Shown: positions 10,802 to 20,710, numbered from the stretch's first letter. The stretch: DNA of 64,000 nt from a bacterium (GCA_021787665.1 JAJYLN010000002.1:124001-188000), one strand, 5' to 3'. The notes: generated by a model not told the origin, from the sequence alone. Translations and numbers: made by a program.

Positions 10802-11966
10802 TCATGGAGCCCACGCATATCGTACGAGTTCCTTCAGGTTCGGAGCACTGGCCACGGGAATACCGTTGCTCATGCTGGTGCTATCCTCGTGCTCGAAGAG
10901 CAGCGGCATGCACAGGAAGGAAACCGCAAGTCCCGTCACGGTTGCGACGGCAGCGAAGGAGACGGTGCCCATACGGGTGAGCACGATAGGCAACGTCGAG
11001 GCCTACTCGACGGTTTCCATAAAGGCATTGGTCGGAGGAGAGCTCAAGCAGATCTATTTCAAGGAAGGGCAGGATGTCGAGAAGGGTGAGAAACTGTTTC
11101 TGATAGACCCGCGACCTTATGAGGCAGCGCTCGAGCAGGCGAAGGCAACCCTCCAGCGCGACAGGGCCCAGTATAAAAACGCGGAACAGGACGTCCATCG
11201 TTACCAAGGCCTTGCAAAGAATGATTATGTCACGCAGGAGCAGTACGAGCAGATCAGGACGAACGCCGCAGCCCTGAGCGCGACCGTCATGGCGGACGAC
11301 GCTATGGTAAAGACCGCGCAGCTCCAGCTCGGATACTGCTCTATAGACGCCCCGATATCGGGCAGGACCGGCGATATCCTCATGAAGGCGGGGAACATCG
11401 TCAAGGCAAACGACTCGAGCCCGCTCGTTACGATTCAGCAAATACGGCCCATCTACGTCAGCTTCGCACTGCCACAGCATTACGTGCCTGATATACGGGA
11501 GTACTCGCGGCATTACAGGCTCAGGGTATCGGTCGTCCCCTCCTCGATAGCGGCTGCCAGGCCTGCCGCCGGCACCGGGAGACGTGACGCTTACAAGCCG
11601 CAGACCGGTGAGCTCACCTTCATGGACAATACCGTCGACACGACAACGGGTACTATTGCGCTGAAGGCGACCTTCCGCAACAAGCGGGAGCTGCTCTGGC
11701 CGGGGGAGTCCATCAATGTCACGCTGACGCTCACTGACCTGCCGGATGCTGTCGTTGTCCCGACGAAGGCGATCCAGGTATCGCAGCAGGGACAGTACGT
11801 TTTCGTTGTTGGGCCGGATAACACCGTCGAGACACGGCCGATCGTCTCGAATTACAGCTATAAACACGAGAGTATCATCGAACGTGGTGTCTCGTCCGGG
11901 GAGACGGTCGTAACGGACGGTCAGCTCGGGCTCGTGAATGGATCGAAGATCGAGATAAAGCAATAG
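10791..11966 (+). CDS. RND efflux periplasmic adaptor lipoprotein (HlyD/AcrA family)
   Basis: A 391-residue membrane-fusion protein. The N-terminus carries a hydrophobic segment ending in lipobox VLSSC (Cys at about 34), so it is probably a lipoprotein anchored on the periplasmic side. The biotinyl-lipoyl-like half motif KALVGGELKQIYFKEGQ is near residue 80, followed by a helical hairpin with coiled-coil character (about 110-170), a second lipoyl half (GYCSIDAPISGRTG near 183) and beta-barrel domains. It bridges the RND permease downstream and the TolC-like protein upstream. Confidence 0.93.
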   Translation: MVNDHGAHAYRTSSFRFGALATGIPLLMLVLSSCSKSSGMHRKETASPVTVATAAKETVPIRVSTIGNVEAYSTVSIKALVGGELKQIYFKEGQDVEKGEKLFLIDPRPYEAALEQAKATLQRDRAQYKNAEQDVHRYQGLAKNDYVTQEQYEQIRTNAAALSATVMADDAMVKTAQLQLGYCSIDAPISGRTGDILMKAGNIVKANDSSPLVTIQQIRPIYVSFALPQHYVPDIREYSRHYRLRVSVVPSSIAAARPAAGTGRRDAYKPQTGELTFMDNTVDTTTGTIALKATFRNKRELLWPGESINVTLTLTDLPDAVVVPTKAIQVSQQGQYVFVVGPDNTVETRPIVSNYSYKHESIIERGVSSGETVVTDGQLGLVNGSKIEIKQ

Positions 11967-11989
11967 GGCACGGTACAGAGAAGACAGCC

Positions 11990-14900
11990 ATGAACATGTC
12001 CGAGCTATTTATCCGCAGGCCTGTTATGACGACCCTGGTCATGCTGGCAATACTCCTGTTCGGCATCATCAGCTACAGGATGCTGGCGGTCAGCGACCTG
12101 CCGAACGTGGATTTTCCGGTAATCGTTGTCTCTGCCGAGCTCCCCGGCGCAAGCGCGGACACCATGGCGTCCGCTGTCGCGACACCGCTCGAAAAGCAGT
12201 TTACGACCATAGCCGGGCTCGACGCATTATACTCCTCGAACATGCTGGGTGCTACGACCATAACCCTCATGTTCGATCTGGACAAGAACATCGACGCTGC
12301 TGCGCAGGACGTGCAGTCGGCCATAACCGCAGCTTCGCCGTTCCTGCCACAGGGCATGCCGACGCCCCCGGTATATCAGAAGGTGAACCCGGCAGACCAG
12401 CCCATCGTGTATATCGCCTTGACGTCGAAAACCATGCCACTCTACACGGTCGACTACTACGGCGAGACCATCATGGCTGAGCGTATGTCCATGCTGAGCG
12501 GCGTATCGCAGGTGCTGGTTTATGGATCGCAGAAATACGCTGTCCGGGTACAGGTGAACCCCAATATGCTTGCCGGCCTCGGTATCGGGATAGACCAGGT
12601 CGCCAGCGCCATACAGTCGGCCAATGTCGAGCTGCCCACAGGCGTGCTCGACGGCGAACACGCTGCGTACACGATCCAGGCGAACGGCCAACTCACGGAC
12701 GCGAGCCTGTACAGGCCCCTGATCGTCGCCTACCACAACGGCAGTCCGGTACGTATCGAGGACATAGGAAGAGCTATCGATAGCGTCCAGAACGATAAAA
12801 CCGCTGCATGGTACGTGAATAACAGAGAACATGCGCTCGACAGATCTGTTATCCTTGCTGTAGAGCGGCAGCCCGGCAGCAATGTCGTTAATGTCGCGGG
12901 CAGGGTGAGGAAGCTGCTCCCGGAGTTTAAACGGGATCTTCCCGCTGCGATCTCCATGCACCTGCTCTTCGACAGGTCGGAGTCTATCAGGGAATCCATA
13001 AACGACGTCAAGCTGACTCTCGTTATCGCCCTCGTCCTCGTGGTTCTCGTCATCTTTATGTTCCTGAGGAATCTCTCTGCCACTATTATTCCGAGTCTGT
13101 CCCTGCCGCTGTCGATCTTCGGCACCTTTGGGATCATGTACCTTCTCGGGTATACGATAGACAACCTTTCCATGATGGCATTGGTGCTGGCCATCGGCTT
13201 CGTTATCGACGATGCGATAGTCATGCTCGAAAACATCGTCAGGCACATAGAGATGGGAGAAGCGACGCTCGAGGCTGCGCTGAACGGCTCCAGGGAAATA
13301 GGCTTTACGATCCTGTCCATGACCCTGTCCCTTGCGGCCGTGTTTATCCCCATCATCTTCATGGGCGGCATCATCGGCAAACTGTTCCATGAGTTTGCGG
13401 TGACGATAGGCGTGGCGATACTTGTCTCGGGCTTTGTGTCCCTGACTCTGACGCCCATGCTGACCAGCAGGTTCATCAGACACGTCGATCCTTCGACATA
13501 CGGAAGGCTCTACCGGATGTCGGAACGCGCGTTCGATGCGATGTTGAACGCCTATAAGACAAGCCTTCGGTGGGTCATTGACCACAAGAGGATCGCCCTG
13601 CTGTTCTCTCTTGTCGTGCTGCTGCTTATGGCGGTGCTGTTCAAGGTGGTACCGAAGGGTTTTATGCCGAGCGAGGACCAGAACATGATCTTCGGTGTGA
13701 CCGAGGCCGCGCAGGGGATATCGTTCAAGTCCATGGTCCACCACCAGCTCGAGGTGGCGAATATCGTAAAGCAGAACCCCAATGTATCTTCTTTTATGTC
13801 GAGCTGCGGTGCGAGGGGCGGCATCACGGGCAGCAATTCCGGCGTCATGTTCATGAAGCTGCTGCCACGATCAAAGCGGGTAGGCGAGGTGACCCCGGAA
13901 CAGATCATACAACAGCTCCAGGCGAAGATCGCAAACATCCCCGGTATCCGCGTATTCCTCCAGAATCCTCCCCCGATCCAGTTGAGCGGGAGGTTCGCAA
14001 AGAGCCTCTACCAGTACACGCTCCAGGGTTCCGGCTCCAACACCGGTGATCTTTACCGGTACGCACAGATCTTGGAAGCGAAGATGAAGGTACTGCCCGG
14101 GCTGCAGGACGTCAACTCGGACCTCGAGATCTCGAACCCCCAGATTAACCTCGCCATCGAAAGGGACAAGGCATCCCAGCTCGGGGTCTCTGCGTACCAG
14201 ATAGAGCATGCTCTTGCCTACGCGTACAGCTCCGCGCAGGTGTCCACTATATACGCCGCGGATAATGAATACGACGTCATCCTCGAGCTCGAGCCGCAGT
14301 ACCAAAAAAACCCATCCGCGCTGTCCATGCTGTACGTCAGGTCATCGTCCGGCACGCTCGTCCCCCTCGATAGCGTCGTGAGTATGGAAAAGACGGTCGG
14401 TCCGCTTCAGGTAAACCACACAGACCAGTTCCCGTCCGTTACGATATCCTTCAACCTGAAGCCGGGCGTATCGCTCGGCGAAGTGGTGAGCGAGATCGAC
14501 GGGCTCGCACGTAAGACCATCCCGCCAACTATCCTCACGAGCTTCCAGGGCACCGCCCAGGCGTTCGAGTCGTCTATGAAGGGGCTTGGTATGCTTCTGA
14601 TTATGACGGTACTTATCATATATTTGGTGCTCGGTGTCCTGTACGAGAGCTTTATCCATCCGGTGACGATACTTTCGGCGCTGCCGTTCGCAGGGTTCGG
14701 TGCGCTGCTAACACTCTTGATTTTCCGCGTCGACCTGAACATATACTCCTTCGTCGGCATCATTATGCTTGTCGGCCTGGTGAAGAAAAACGGTATCATG
14801 ATGATCGATTTCGCGATCGAGGCCGGGAGAAAAGAAGGGAAGGGCACGGCGGACGCCATCTACGAAGCGTGTCTTATACGGTTCAGGCCCATCATGATGA

Positions 14901-15121
14901 CGACCTTTGCTGCCATCATCGGAACCCTGCCCATAGCCATAGGGCTCGGTGCCGGGGCTGGCTCCCGCAAGCCGCTGGGGCTCGCGGTGGTCGGTGGACT
15001 CATATTCTCCCAGTTCCTCACGCTGTATATCACGCCGGTCTTCTATATCTATATGGACTCGTTCAGCAAGAGGCTCTCGAAAGCCTTAACGCGGAAATGG
15101 GCGCATGAGCCGGAGAACTGA
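11990..15121 (+). CDS. RND-family multidrug efflux permease (AcrB/MdtB type)
   Basis: A 1043-residue inner-membrane proton antiporter with the twelve-helix architecture of the hydrophobe/amphiphile efflux family. The N-terminal helix carries FIRRPVMTTLVML. The proton-relay Asp pair is in GFVIDDAIVMLEN near residue 405 and the partner Lys in GLVKKNGIMMID near residue 925. Two large periplasmic loops (about 40-335 and 560-870) form the substrate-binding porter domain. It is the third component after the TolC-like and adaptor genes. Substrates cannot be predicted from sequence; no dedicated regulator lies next to it. Confidence 0.94.
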   Translation: MNMSELFIRRPVMTTLVMLAILLFGIISYRMLAVSDLPNVDFPVIVVSAELPGASADTMASAVATPLEKQFTTIAGLDALYSSNMLGATTITLMFDLDKNIDAAAQDVQSAITAASPFLPQGMPTPPVYQKVNPADQPIVYIALTSKTMPLYTVDYYGETIMAERMSMLSGVSQVLVYGSQKYAVRVQVNPNMLAGLGIGIDQVASAIQSANVELPTGVLDGEHAAYTIQANGQLTDASLYRPLIVAYHNGSPVRIEDIGRAIDSVQNDKTAAWYVNNREHALDRSVILAVERQPGSNVVNVAGRVRKLLPEFKRDLPAAISMHLLFDRSESIRESINDVKLTLVIALVLVVLVIFMFLRNLSATIIPSLSLPLSIFGTFGIMYLLGYTIDNLSMMALVLAIGFVIDDAIVMLENIVRHIEMGEATLEAALNGSREIGFTILSMTLSLAAVFIPIIFMGGIIGKLFHEFAVTIGVAILVSGFVSLTLTPMLTSRFIRHVDPSTYGRLYRMSERAFDAMLNAYKTSLRWVIDHKRIALLFSLVVLLLMAVLFKVVPKGFMPSEDQNMIFGVTEAAQGISFKSMVHHQLEVANIVKQNPNVSSFMSSCGARGGITGSNSGVMFMKLLPRSKRVGEVTPEQIIQQLQAKIANIPGIRVFLQNPPPIQLSGRFAKSLYQYTLQGSGSNTGDLYRYAQILEAKMKVLPGLQDVNSDLEISNPQINLAIERDKASQLGVSAYQIEHALAYAYSSAQVSTIYAADNEYDVILELEPQYQKNPSALSMLYVRSSSGTLVPLDSVVSMEKTVGPLQVNHTDQFPSVTISFNLKPGVSLGEVVSEIDGLARKTIPPTILTSFQGTAQAFESSMKGLGMLLIMTVLIIYLVLGVLYESFIHPVTILSALPFAGFGALLTLLIFRVDLNIYSFVGIIMLVGLVKKNGIMMIDFAIEAGRKEGKGTADAIYEACLIRFRPIMMTTFAAIIGTLPIAIGLGAGAGSRKPLGLAVVGGLIFSQFLTLYITPVFYIYMDSFSKRLSKALTRKWAHEPEN

Positions 15122-15122
15122 G

Positions 15123-15150
15123 GGAGGGGCGAATGACTGTTCGCCCCTCC
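15123..15150 (+). terminator. Perfect 11-bp hairpin over the start of the TonB-dependent receptor
   Basis: GGAGGGGCGAA (15123-15133) pairs perfectly with TTCGCCCCTCC (15140-15150) around a six-base loop. It begins two bases after the permease stop. There is no U-tract, so it is not a standard intrinsic terminator. The left arm contains the Shine-Dalgarno sequence and the first base of the receptor's ATG at 15133, so it may instead control translation or stabilise the upstream mRNA end. Confidence 0.5.
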
Positions 15151-17541
15151 AGAATGGATGGCTTGCCAGCCGCCCGGGTTTGTTCCATACTAGGCGATGT
15201 CATGGCGACGACGATACAGGGTTTTATAGTTACGCTTATGGTTTTATCGGGCGTTCGTGTGGCCTTGGCTGCGTCCGTGTCCGGGCATATCGGCGATGCC
15301 TCGACGGGTAAGCCGCTGTCCGGCGCCGAGATCTCAGTCACAGCAGGGAACAGGGTCGTGGCAAAGTCCGTGGCCAGTACCGGCGGAGCGTATACGGTGG
15401 AGGACATCACTGCCGGCACCTATGCGATCGATATACGGTATTCAGGCTACGAGCCTGCTCAAGAGACCGTCTCGCTCCATGACAACGAAGCGCTGAAGCT
15501 GGACGTCCGTCTCGTGCCGGTGTCTGTCATCGAAGGCAGGGAGTTCATCGTTACCTCGAGCAGGATCGAGCAGAAGCACATCAATAAGGTCGAGCTGAGT
15601 AAGCCCTCGACGGAGTATGTCATAGGCGGTCATGAGGCAAAGCGTATCGCAGCGGGCATCGAGAACCCGGTCCAGGCCATTGTGACCCTGCCGGGTGTGT
15701 CCGATGCAGGAGAGCTCTCATCCTATATGTACGTGCTCGGTGGAGGGGCCGACGAGAACATCTATTACCTCGATGGCATACCGCTGTTCGACCCCACTCA
15801 CCTCGGAGGGGCGGAGAGCGTGTACAACGATGATATGGTCGGCGTGATGCGTTTTTATCCGGGCGGCTACCCGTCGTGGTACGGGAACGCTCTGCGCGGT
15901 ATCCTCGACGTGGGTTACAACGACGGAGACATGAAGAAGTACAACGGTAAAGTCGACGCCAGCCTGATAGACGCCTCCCTGCTCGCCCAGGGCCCCATCG
16001 AGAAAGATAAGGCGTCCTTCATCGTCACCGCACGCAGGACCTACTACGACTGGCTTGTAAAGGCCCTGGGTCTTGCAAGCGGCACCGTGATACCGAGCTT
16101 CTACGACGTGCAGGCGAAGCTCTCCTATGTGCCGAGCAGCAGGCTGAAGGTCTTCGCCGATTATCTCCTCGCGGGTGACAATGTCTCCGGGTACCTGAAG
16201 CAGTCTGGCCAATATAACCAGCCGGGGTACGGCAACGTCTACTGGCTGCACCGGCAAAACGTTCTCGGGATAGGCCTACACTACACCCCCGGGAGACTCC
16301 TCAAGTATGATCAGGTCGTATATGGAGCGACGGATACCAACGACGCGTCGCTGATCGGGTCGAGCTCGAACATAGCGGACACACTCATCCAGCAGGTGGG
16401 TACGAGAGGGACCCTAAATCTCTACCCGTCGTCGTGGGACAATCTGTTTCTCGGATTCGAGGTGGAATATGCTCCGATTGCGGCATCCGCATCCCTGATG
16501 AGCTCACTCATCGTCGGGTCTGCCCAGAACCAGACGACGAACTTCAATACGAGGAACCAGGGCCAGGCAAACCTCGCCTTCCATGAGATCTTTCGGCTCT
16601 ACAGCGGGTTCATCGGCAACCGGTTCACCATAGCAAAGAAATTCTTCTTTACGCCGTCGCTGCGCTACGACTATTTCCAGTTGAACGACCAGATGACCTA
16701 CAGCCCGAGGGTGGAGGTAGGCTATCAGATCGACAAGCAGCAGACGATCAAATTTGTGACCGGGCAATACCACCAGGTCCCGCTCGCGCAGATTGCGATG
16801 ACAACCAACCAGTCTCTTATACCGGAGCGGTCAATGCACTATATACTCACCTACGAGGTAAACAGCGACAACTATTATGCAAGAGCCGACGCCTTTTACA
16901 TACTCGATAATGACCTTGTCTATACGTACATCGACCCGGCGGACATCCGCTTCGTGACCCCGTGCCAACCCGTCGTTACCATTAGCTCCGCAAATTCCGG
17001 CAGGAGGATGACCTACGGTGGCGACATCATGATCCAGAGGTACGTCACCGGAAAATGGGACGGGTGGATAAGCTATACGTACCTGTTTACCAAGCAGCAG
17101 GATCAGGCCGGCGGTCCGTGGTACTTCCCCCAGCAGGACCAGCGGCACACCATCAACGTCGTGGCGGACTACCGGCCGTTTACCGACTGGGAGTTTTCGT
17201 GGAGGTGGAGCATGCACTCCGGTAATCCATACACGCCGATCATCGGCACCACGGTGGTTCCCAACCCCCTGTCGCAATGCCCGGACGAGCCCAAAACAGT
17301 CATATTCCCGCTCCAGGGATACCCCGATTCTGCACGTTTTCCGTTCTATAACCGTCTCGACATCAGGGTGCAGAGGAGCTTTACCTACGGGGGATCGACG
17401 CTCAGGGTATACCTCGATATCATCAACATGCTCTACGACCAGAACGTCGTCGGGTACTTCTATAACGCCGATTACACGCAGCGTAAGACCATTTATTCAC
17501 TGCCCATCATACCGTACGTCGGCGTAGAGTACGACTTTTGA
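15133..17541 (+). CDS. TonB-dependent receptor with N-terminal carboxypeptidase-regulatory-like domain
   Basis: Up to 802 residues. A hydrophobic signal segment ends near VALAASV (residues 45-51), followed by an immunoglobulin-like CarboxypepD_reg domain (about 50-130). Next come a plug domain (TEYVIGG to about 280, with YYLDGIPLFDP) and a 22-strand-type beta-barrel ending in VEYDF with a terminal Phe. It should import a scarce ligand across the outer membrane using TonB energy; the ligand is unknown. The ATG at 15133 follows GGAGG but leaves a long N-terminal extension; ATG 15202 gives a more usual signal peptide. The stop overlaps the start of the TonB gene by one base. Confidence 0.9.
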   Translation: MTVRPSRMDGLPAARVCSILGDVMATTIQGFIVTLMVLSGVRVALAASVSGHIGDASTGKPLSGAEISVTAGNRVVAKSVASTGGAYTVEDITAGTYAIDIRYSGYEPAQETVSLHDNEALKLDVRLVPVSVIEGREFIVTSSRIEQKHINKVELSKPSTEYVIGGHEAKRIAAGIENPVQAIVTLPGVSDAGELSSYMYVLGGGADENIYYLDGIPLFDPTHLGGAESVYNDDMVGVMRFYPGGYPSWYGNALRGILDVGYNDGDMKKYNGKVDASLIDASLLAQGPIEKDKASFIVTARRTYYDWLVKALGLASGTVIPSFYDVQAKLSYVPSSRLKVFADYLLAGDNVSGYLKQSGQYNQPGYGNVYWLHRQNVLGIGLHYTPGRLLKYDQVVYGATDTNDASLIGSSSNIADTLIQQVGTRGTLNLYPSSWDNLFLGFEVEYAPIAASASLMSSLIVGSAQNQTTNFNTRNQGQANLAFHEIFRLYSGFIGNRFTIAKKFFFTPSLRYDYFQLNDQMTYSPRVEVGYQIDKQQTIKFVTGQYHQVPLAQIAMTTNQSLIPERSMHYILTYEVNSDNYYARADAFYILDNDLVYTYIDPADIRFVTPCQPVVTISSANSGRRMTYGGDIMIQRYVTGKWDGWISYTYLFTKQQDQAGGPWYFPQQDQRHTINVVADYRPFTDWEFSWRWSMHSGNPYTPIIGTTVVPNPLSQCPDEPKTVIFPLQGYPDSARFPFYNRLDIRVQRSFTYGGSTLRVYLDIINMLYDQNVVGYFYNADYTQRKTIYSLPIIPYVGVEYDF

Positions 17542-18209
17542 TGACACCGTCGAGGCTCGGGTACAGGGGGGACAAATGGTTCGGCTATTTCCTCGCGGGA
17601 TCGATCCTCGCCCATACGCTTTTTGTGTCCTTACTGTTTTTATATCCGTTCATGTGGCCCCATGAGCAGCTATCGAGCATCGTCATCAACTTTGCCATGC
17701 AGGGCGGTGGCGGTGCATCCCGGCAGCAGGCCAGAAAGAGGAATCCCCCTACCGTGGTCGTGCACAGGCCGGAGAACAGAATGGCCGTGCCGAAGAGGCA
17801 GGCTGTGAAGGAGCAAGCTGCAGAGTCTGTGACCACCAGGACAGCCGTCAGTGGCCAGACCAGCACGGCCGTGTCAGGCATCGGGACCGGCGGCCGGGGG
17901 ACAGGTACCGGAGCAGGACCGGGGGTCGTCTCCTCGAACGAGCTCGATAGCCAGCCGGAGCTCGTCAAGTTCAAGGACCCGGTCTATCCGGTCGAAGCGA
18001 GGAGGCAGGGAAGGGAAGGCGTTGTGGTGCTCAAGGCGCTCATAGCGCCGGACGGCAGGGTAAAAGAAGTGAGAGTTCTGAAACCGGTCCCGCTATTCGA
18101 CGAGTCCGCCATCGATGCGGTCAGGCAGTGGCGTTTTACGCCGCTATCCTCGCACGGCAACCCTGTGTATGTGTGGATGATCATACCGATACGCTTCAGG
18201 CTCAGGTAG
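17541..18209 (+). CDS. TonB-family energy transducer
   Basis: A 222-residue protein with one N-terminal transmembrane helix (about residues 14-38). A glycine- and threonine-rich linker of roughly 80 residues replaces the usual proline-rich stretch. The C-terminal TonB domain has DPVYPVEARRQGREG and ESAIDAVRQWRF. It begins in the receptor's stop codon (TGATG), so the two are very likely made together and work together. No exbB or exbD is visible, so proton-motive-force coupling must come from genes elsewhere. Confidence 0.9.
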   Translation: MTPSRLGYRGDKWFGYFLAGSILAHTLFVSLLFLYPFMWPHEQLSSIVINFAMQGGGGASRQQARKRNPPTVVVHRPENRMAVPKRQAVKEQAAESVTTRTAVSGQTSTAVSGIGTGGRGTGTGAGPGVVSSNELDSQPELVKFKDPVYPVEARRQGREGVVVLKALIAPDGRVKEVRVLKPVPLFDESAIDAVRQWRFTPLSSHGNPVYVWMIIPIRFRLR

Positions 18210-18266
18210 TGTCGGGCGGATCAGCCGCTGGCTCAAGCCTTTGGACGAGACGCTGGATCGGGGAAG

Positions 18267-19667
18267 TCAGGGCGGGGGCTTTATCCGCTCACAGTAGTCG
18301 AGATAGTGCGGCCTGTAGTAGAACACATTGTAGTCGAGCCCCTGTAAGATACCGGCCCATGCCGATACGGCCTGTGGTAGCGGGTACAACTCCGCAAGTG
18401 CTTGCCGGGGCTCGGATTGATAGTCGTACAGTATGCAGGCTTCCCTCTCCCGCAGGGACCTATCCTTTTTACCGATCTTGTAGCCATAGAAGAATGAGAG
18501 CGGAATGCTGATTGCTATCATGATCATCGTGGCGAACATCATGGGCTTTATGGTCCTGCTCATAAACGCTCGATGGACTTCCTTATGCATGAGCAGCCCC
18601 ATAAGCATGGCATACAGCGAAACGACCATGAGCACCGACAGGCTCACGTACCGTGAGCTCATCGCCTCCTGAACGCCGTAGGCGTACCTCCCGACCGTTA
18701 TCAGACTCAGGGAGAACAGCGAGAACATGCCCGTGCCTATCCAGGGCAGGCTTTCATCGAGGATATCTAACTGGTACGTCATGAACAAACAGGCGAGAAA
18801 CAGGGACACCGTGAGAGAGCCTGCGATCATGGACAGCGCGCTGTTCCATGAGAACCACCCGCCGCAGACCGCAAGGAAGTAGACGGCGACCTTCCCTGGT
18901 TCGAGTAAGAAATGAAAAATCCCCGGGGAAACAGGGGTATGGAATCCTGCAAAGTAGATAAGCCATGCGATCGATCCGGCGAGAAGCCATACCGGCAGCG
19001 GCCATCCGGTCCGCCGGCCGTGCTTCAGACCGTGTATCGCAAGCATAAGGAGCCCGGCCATCCATACCGCAAGCCCCATGGCAGAGGAGTAGGACGCGAC
19101 AACAGCGGAAAGCATCGAAAAAGAAAGGTATGCGGCCTTCCTGCCGTTGCCGTTCATTTGCGTAAATCTGGAGAGGAGATACACGGAGATCAGGCCGAAG
19201 GTTTGTACGAACGCATACGTGATCTGGAAGCCTGCGAGCATGTTCGTGCTCTGCCTCCAGGTAAACATGAGAAAAGAAAACGGGATAAGGACCCTTGTGG
19301 TCCCTCCAGGCACCGTGTGGAACTGCCTCCGGGCCCTTGCTATCAGCATAGCCCAGCTTGCTGTAAAGAGCGCAACAATGCTATACATCTCCACCACATT
19401 GTTGTAGTGGGTCACCTCTGCGAGCAACAGCATGCATAGCAGGGGGAAGAAGATCCGGTGCTCGTTGTGCTGGGTAAAGAGGTCTGCAAGGGTGAGCCTG
19501 CCAGTAGAGAGTTTCTGGAAGAGATACACGATGTTCCACTGATCCCCGAACACGCCATTGACCCCGAACAGGAAAACATAGAGGAATGCCAGGAATACCG
19601 GGAGGAAAATCAAGAACAGGATCCAGATCAAGGCAGCTCTGTTTTCCGCTTGATTCTGTATCTGCAT
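18267..19667 (-). CDS. Polytopic membrane protein of unknown function, possibly GT-C-like
   Basis: A 466-residue integral membrane protein with about ten hydrophobic segments. After the first helix comes an extracytoplasmic loop with GDQW (41-44) and TQHNEHRIFFP (65-75). Acidic residues in this first loop, together with a C-terminal soluble stretch, resemble lipid-sugar-dependent GT-C glycosyltransferases and related uncharacterised surface-polysaccharide proteins. The upstream epimerase gene, nine bases away on the same strand, supports a role in glycan synthesis. The function is not established from sequence. Confidence 0.7.
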   Translation of the reverse strand: MQIQNQAENRAALIWILFLIFLPVFLAFLYVFLFGVNGVFGDQWNIVYLFQKLSTGRLTLADLFTQHNEHRIFFPLLCMLLLAEVTHYNNVVEMYSIVALFTASWAMLIARARRQFHTVPGGTTRVLIPFSFLMFTWRQSTNMLAGFQITYAFVQTFGLISVYLLSRFTQMNGNGRKAAYLSFSMLSAVVASYSSAMGLAVWMAGLLMLAIHGLKHGRRTGWPLPVWLLAGSIAWLIYFAGFHTPVSPGIFHFLLEPGKVAVYFLAVCGGWFSWNSALSMIAGSLTVSLFLACLFMTYQLDILDESLPWIGTGMFSLFSLSLITVGRYAYGVQEAMSSRYVSLSVLMVVSLYAMLMGLLMHKEVHRAFMSRTIKPMMFATMIMIAISIPLSFFYGYKIGKKDRSLREREACILYDYQSEPRQALAELYPLPQAVSAWAGILQGLDYNVFYYRPHYLDYCERIKPPP

Positions 19668-19675
19668 CTTTTGAC

Positions 19676-20626
19676 TCAGAACTTGATGTGTTTTCTTATG
19701 AATCCGATGGTATCGGCTATCATATCATCGATGGTACGCCGCGGCTCCCAGCCGAGCTTTTCTCTCGCCTTCTCATACGTCCCTTGCATCGATCTGACGT
19801 CCGTAGCTGGCGCAGGGATATATAGCTGTATCGGGAATTCGATGTCTGCATGCACGCTCTTCCATACCCTGCGGGCAAGGGAACCGATGGTCAGATGCTC
19901 CTTGCCGCATAGATCGAAATCGTCGTTCTTCGTTCCCTGTTCGATCATGAGCACGACCGCATCGGCGATGTCGTCGACGTGGGTGAATGTCCTTACCTGA
20001 TCCCCGTCCCCGAGTATCTCGAAGGGCGTCTGCCGTAGTATCGCCTTATACACGAAATCAGGCAGTACGTGAGACATCCCGTATTCTACTTTCCCGTCTG
20101 ATCCGGGCACCACCATTTCTCCGGCGCCGACCGCATTGAATGGCCTGACGATCACGTAGCTCAGCCCCTGCTGCGCGTACGACGATTTTACCAGGAACTC
20201 TCCGTAGAGCTTCTGCAGTCCGTAACTGGTGGACGGCGCCATCCTGCCTCCATCGTATACCATCGACGACGAGAAAAAATAGAACACCGCGTGCGGGGAC
20301 GATGTGTGTGCCGAGTTGATAGCGTGGAGCAGTATCTCAGTATTGTCTTTCATAACGCTAAAAGCGTTCGTATCGAGATACCTGACGCCGCCGGCACGTG
20401 CTGCCAGGCACAAAATACAATCGTAGCCCGTGAACTTTCCGGCCGGCAGGTCCCTGACATCTTTCTTGACGAGCGTGAGTCTCTCAGAGGCATAAAAATC
20501 ATAGGACAGATAACCGTACCTCGAAAAGTCGTCAACGACAGTCACGGTGTGGCCCAGTCCGAGGAGCGACCTTACGATGTGCGAGCCGATAAACCCCGCG
20601 CCGCCTATGGCCAATACTTTTGCCAT
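19676..20626 (-). CDS. NAD-dependent nucleotide-sugar epimerase/dehydratase (extended SDR)
   Basis: A 316-residue extended short-chain dehydrogenase/reductase. The Rossmann motif GGAGFIGSH is at residues 8-16, the Asp for NAD ribose in VVDDFSRYG near 36, and the catalytic YxxxK in SYGLQKLYGE near 140. Such enzymes epimerise, dehydrate or reduce UDP-, GDP- or dTDP-sugars; the particular sugar cannot be told. It precedes the polytopic membrane protein in an apparent two-gene operon and is divergent from a small membrane protein gene. Confidence 0.88.
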   Translation of the reverse strand: MAKVLAIGGAGFIGSHIVRSLLGLGHTVTVVDDFSRYGYLSYDFYASERLTLVKKDVRDLPAGKFTGYDCILCLAARAGGVRYLDTNAFSVMKDNTEILLHAINSAHTSSPHAVFYFFSSSMVYDGGRMAPSTSYGLQKLYGEFLVKSSYAQQGLSYVIVRPFNAVGAGEMVVPGSDGKVEYGMSHVLPDFVYKAILRQTPFEILGDGDQVRTFTHVDDIADAVVLMIEQGTKNDDFDLCGKEHLTIGSLARRVWKSVHADIEFPIQLYIPAPATDVRSMQGTYEKAREKLGWEPRRTIDDMIADTIGFIRKHIKF

Positions 20627-20652
20627 TGTCTTTCCATGTAAAATCCTGTTAA

Positions 20653-20681
20653 GGCATAGCTTCAGATTGTAAATTTGTCAA
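20653..20681 (-). promoter_or_regulatory. Candidate sigma-70 promoter of the epimerase gene
   Basis: On the minus strand TTGACA (20676-20681) is followed after 17 bases by TATGCC (20653-20658). The -35 box is perfect and the -10 box is weak. It faces the epimerase start at 20626. Confidence 0.4.
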
Positions 20682-20710
20682 TTATGGTATAGTGGTACCA
20701 GCAGGAGGAC

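Noticed and set aside
12227-13744. A 500-codon open frame antisense to the RND permease
   Set aside because: It mirrors the codon structure of the real gene, has charged low-complexity translation, no ribosome site, and no family features.
18210-18266. Possible bidirectional terminator between tonB and the membrane-protein gene
   Set aside because: Only a four-bp GCGG/CCGC stem is visible and no T-run on either strand.
20675-20693. TTGTCA...TATAGT resembling the block at 36384-36400, as a shared promoter type
   Set aside because: The hexamers are only 6-7 bases apart, too close for sigma-70, and only the 36392 site matches a sigma-54 element.
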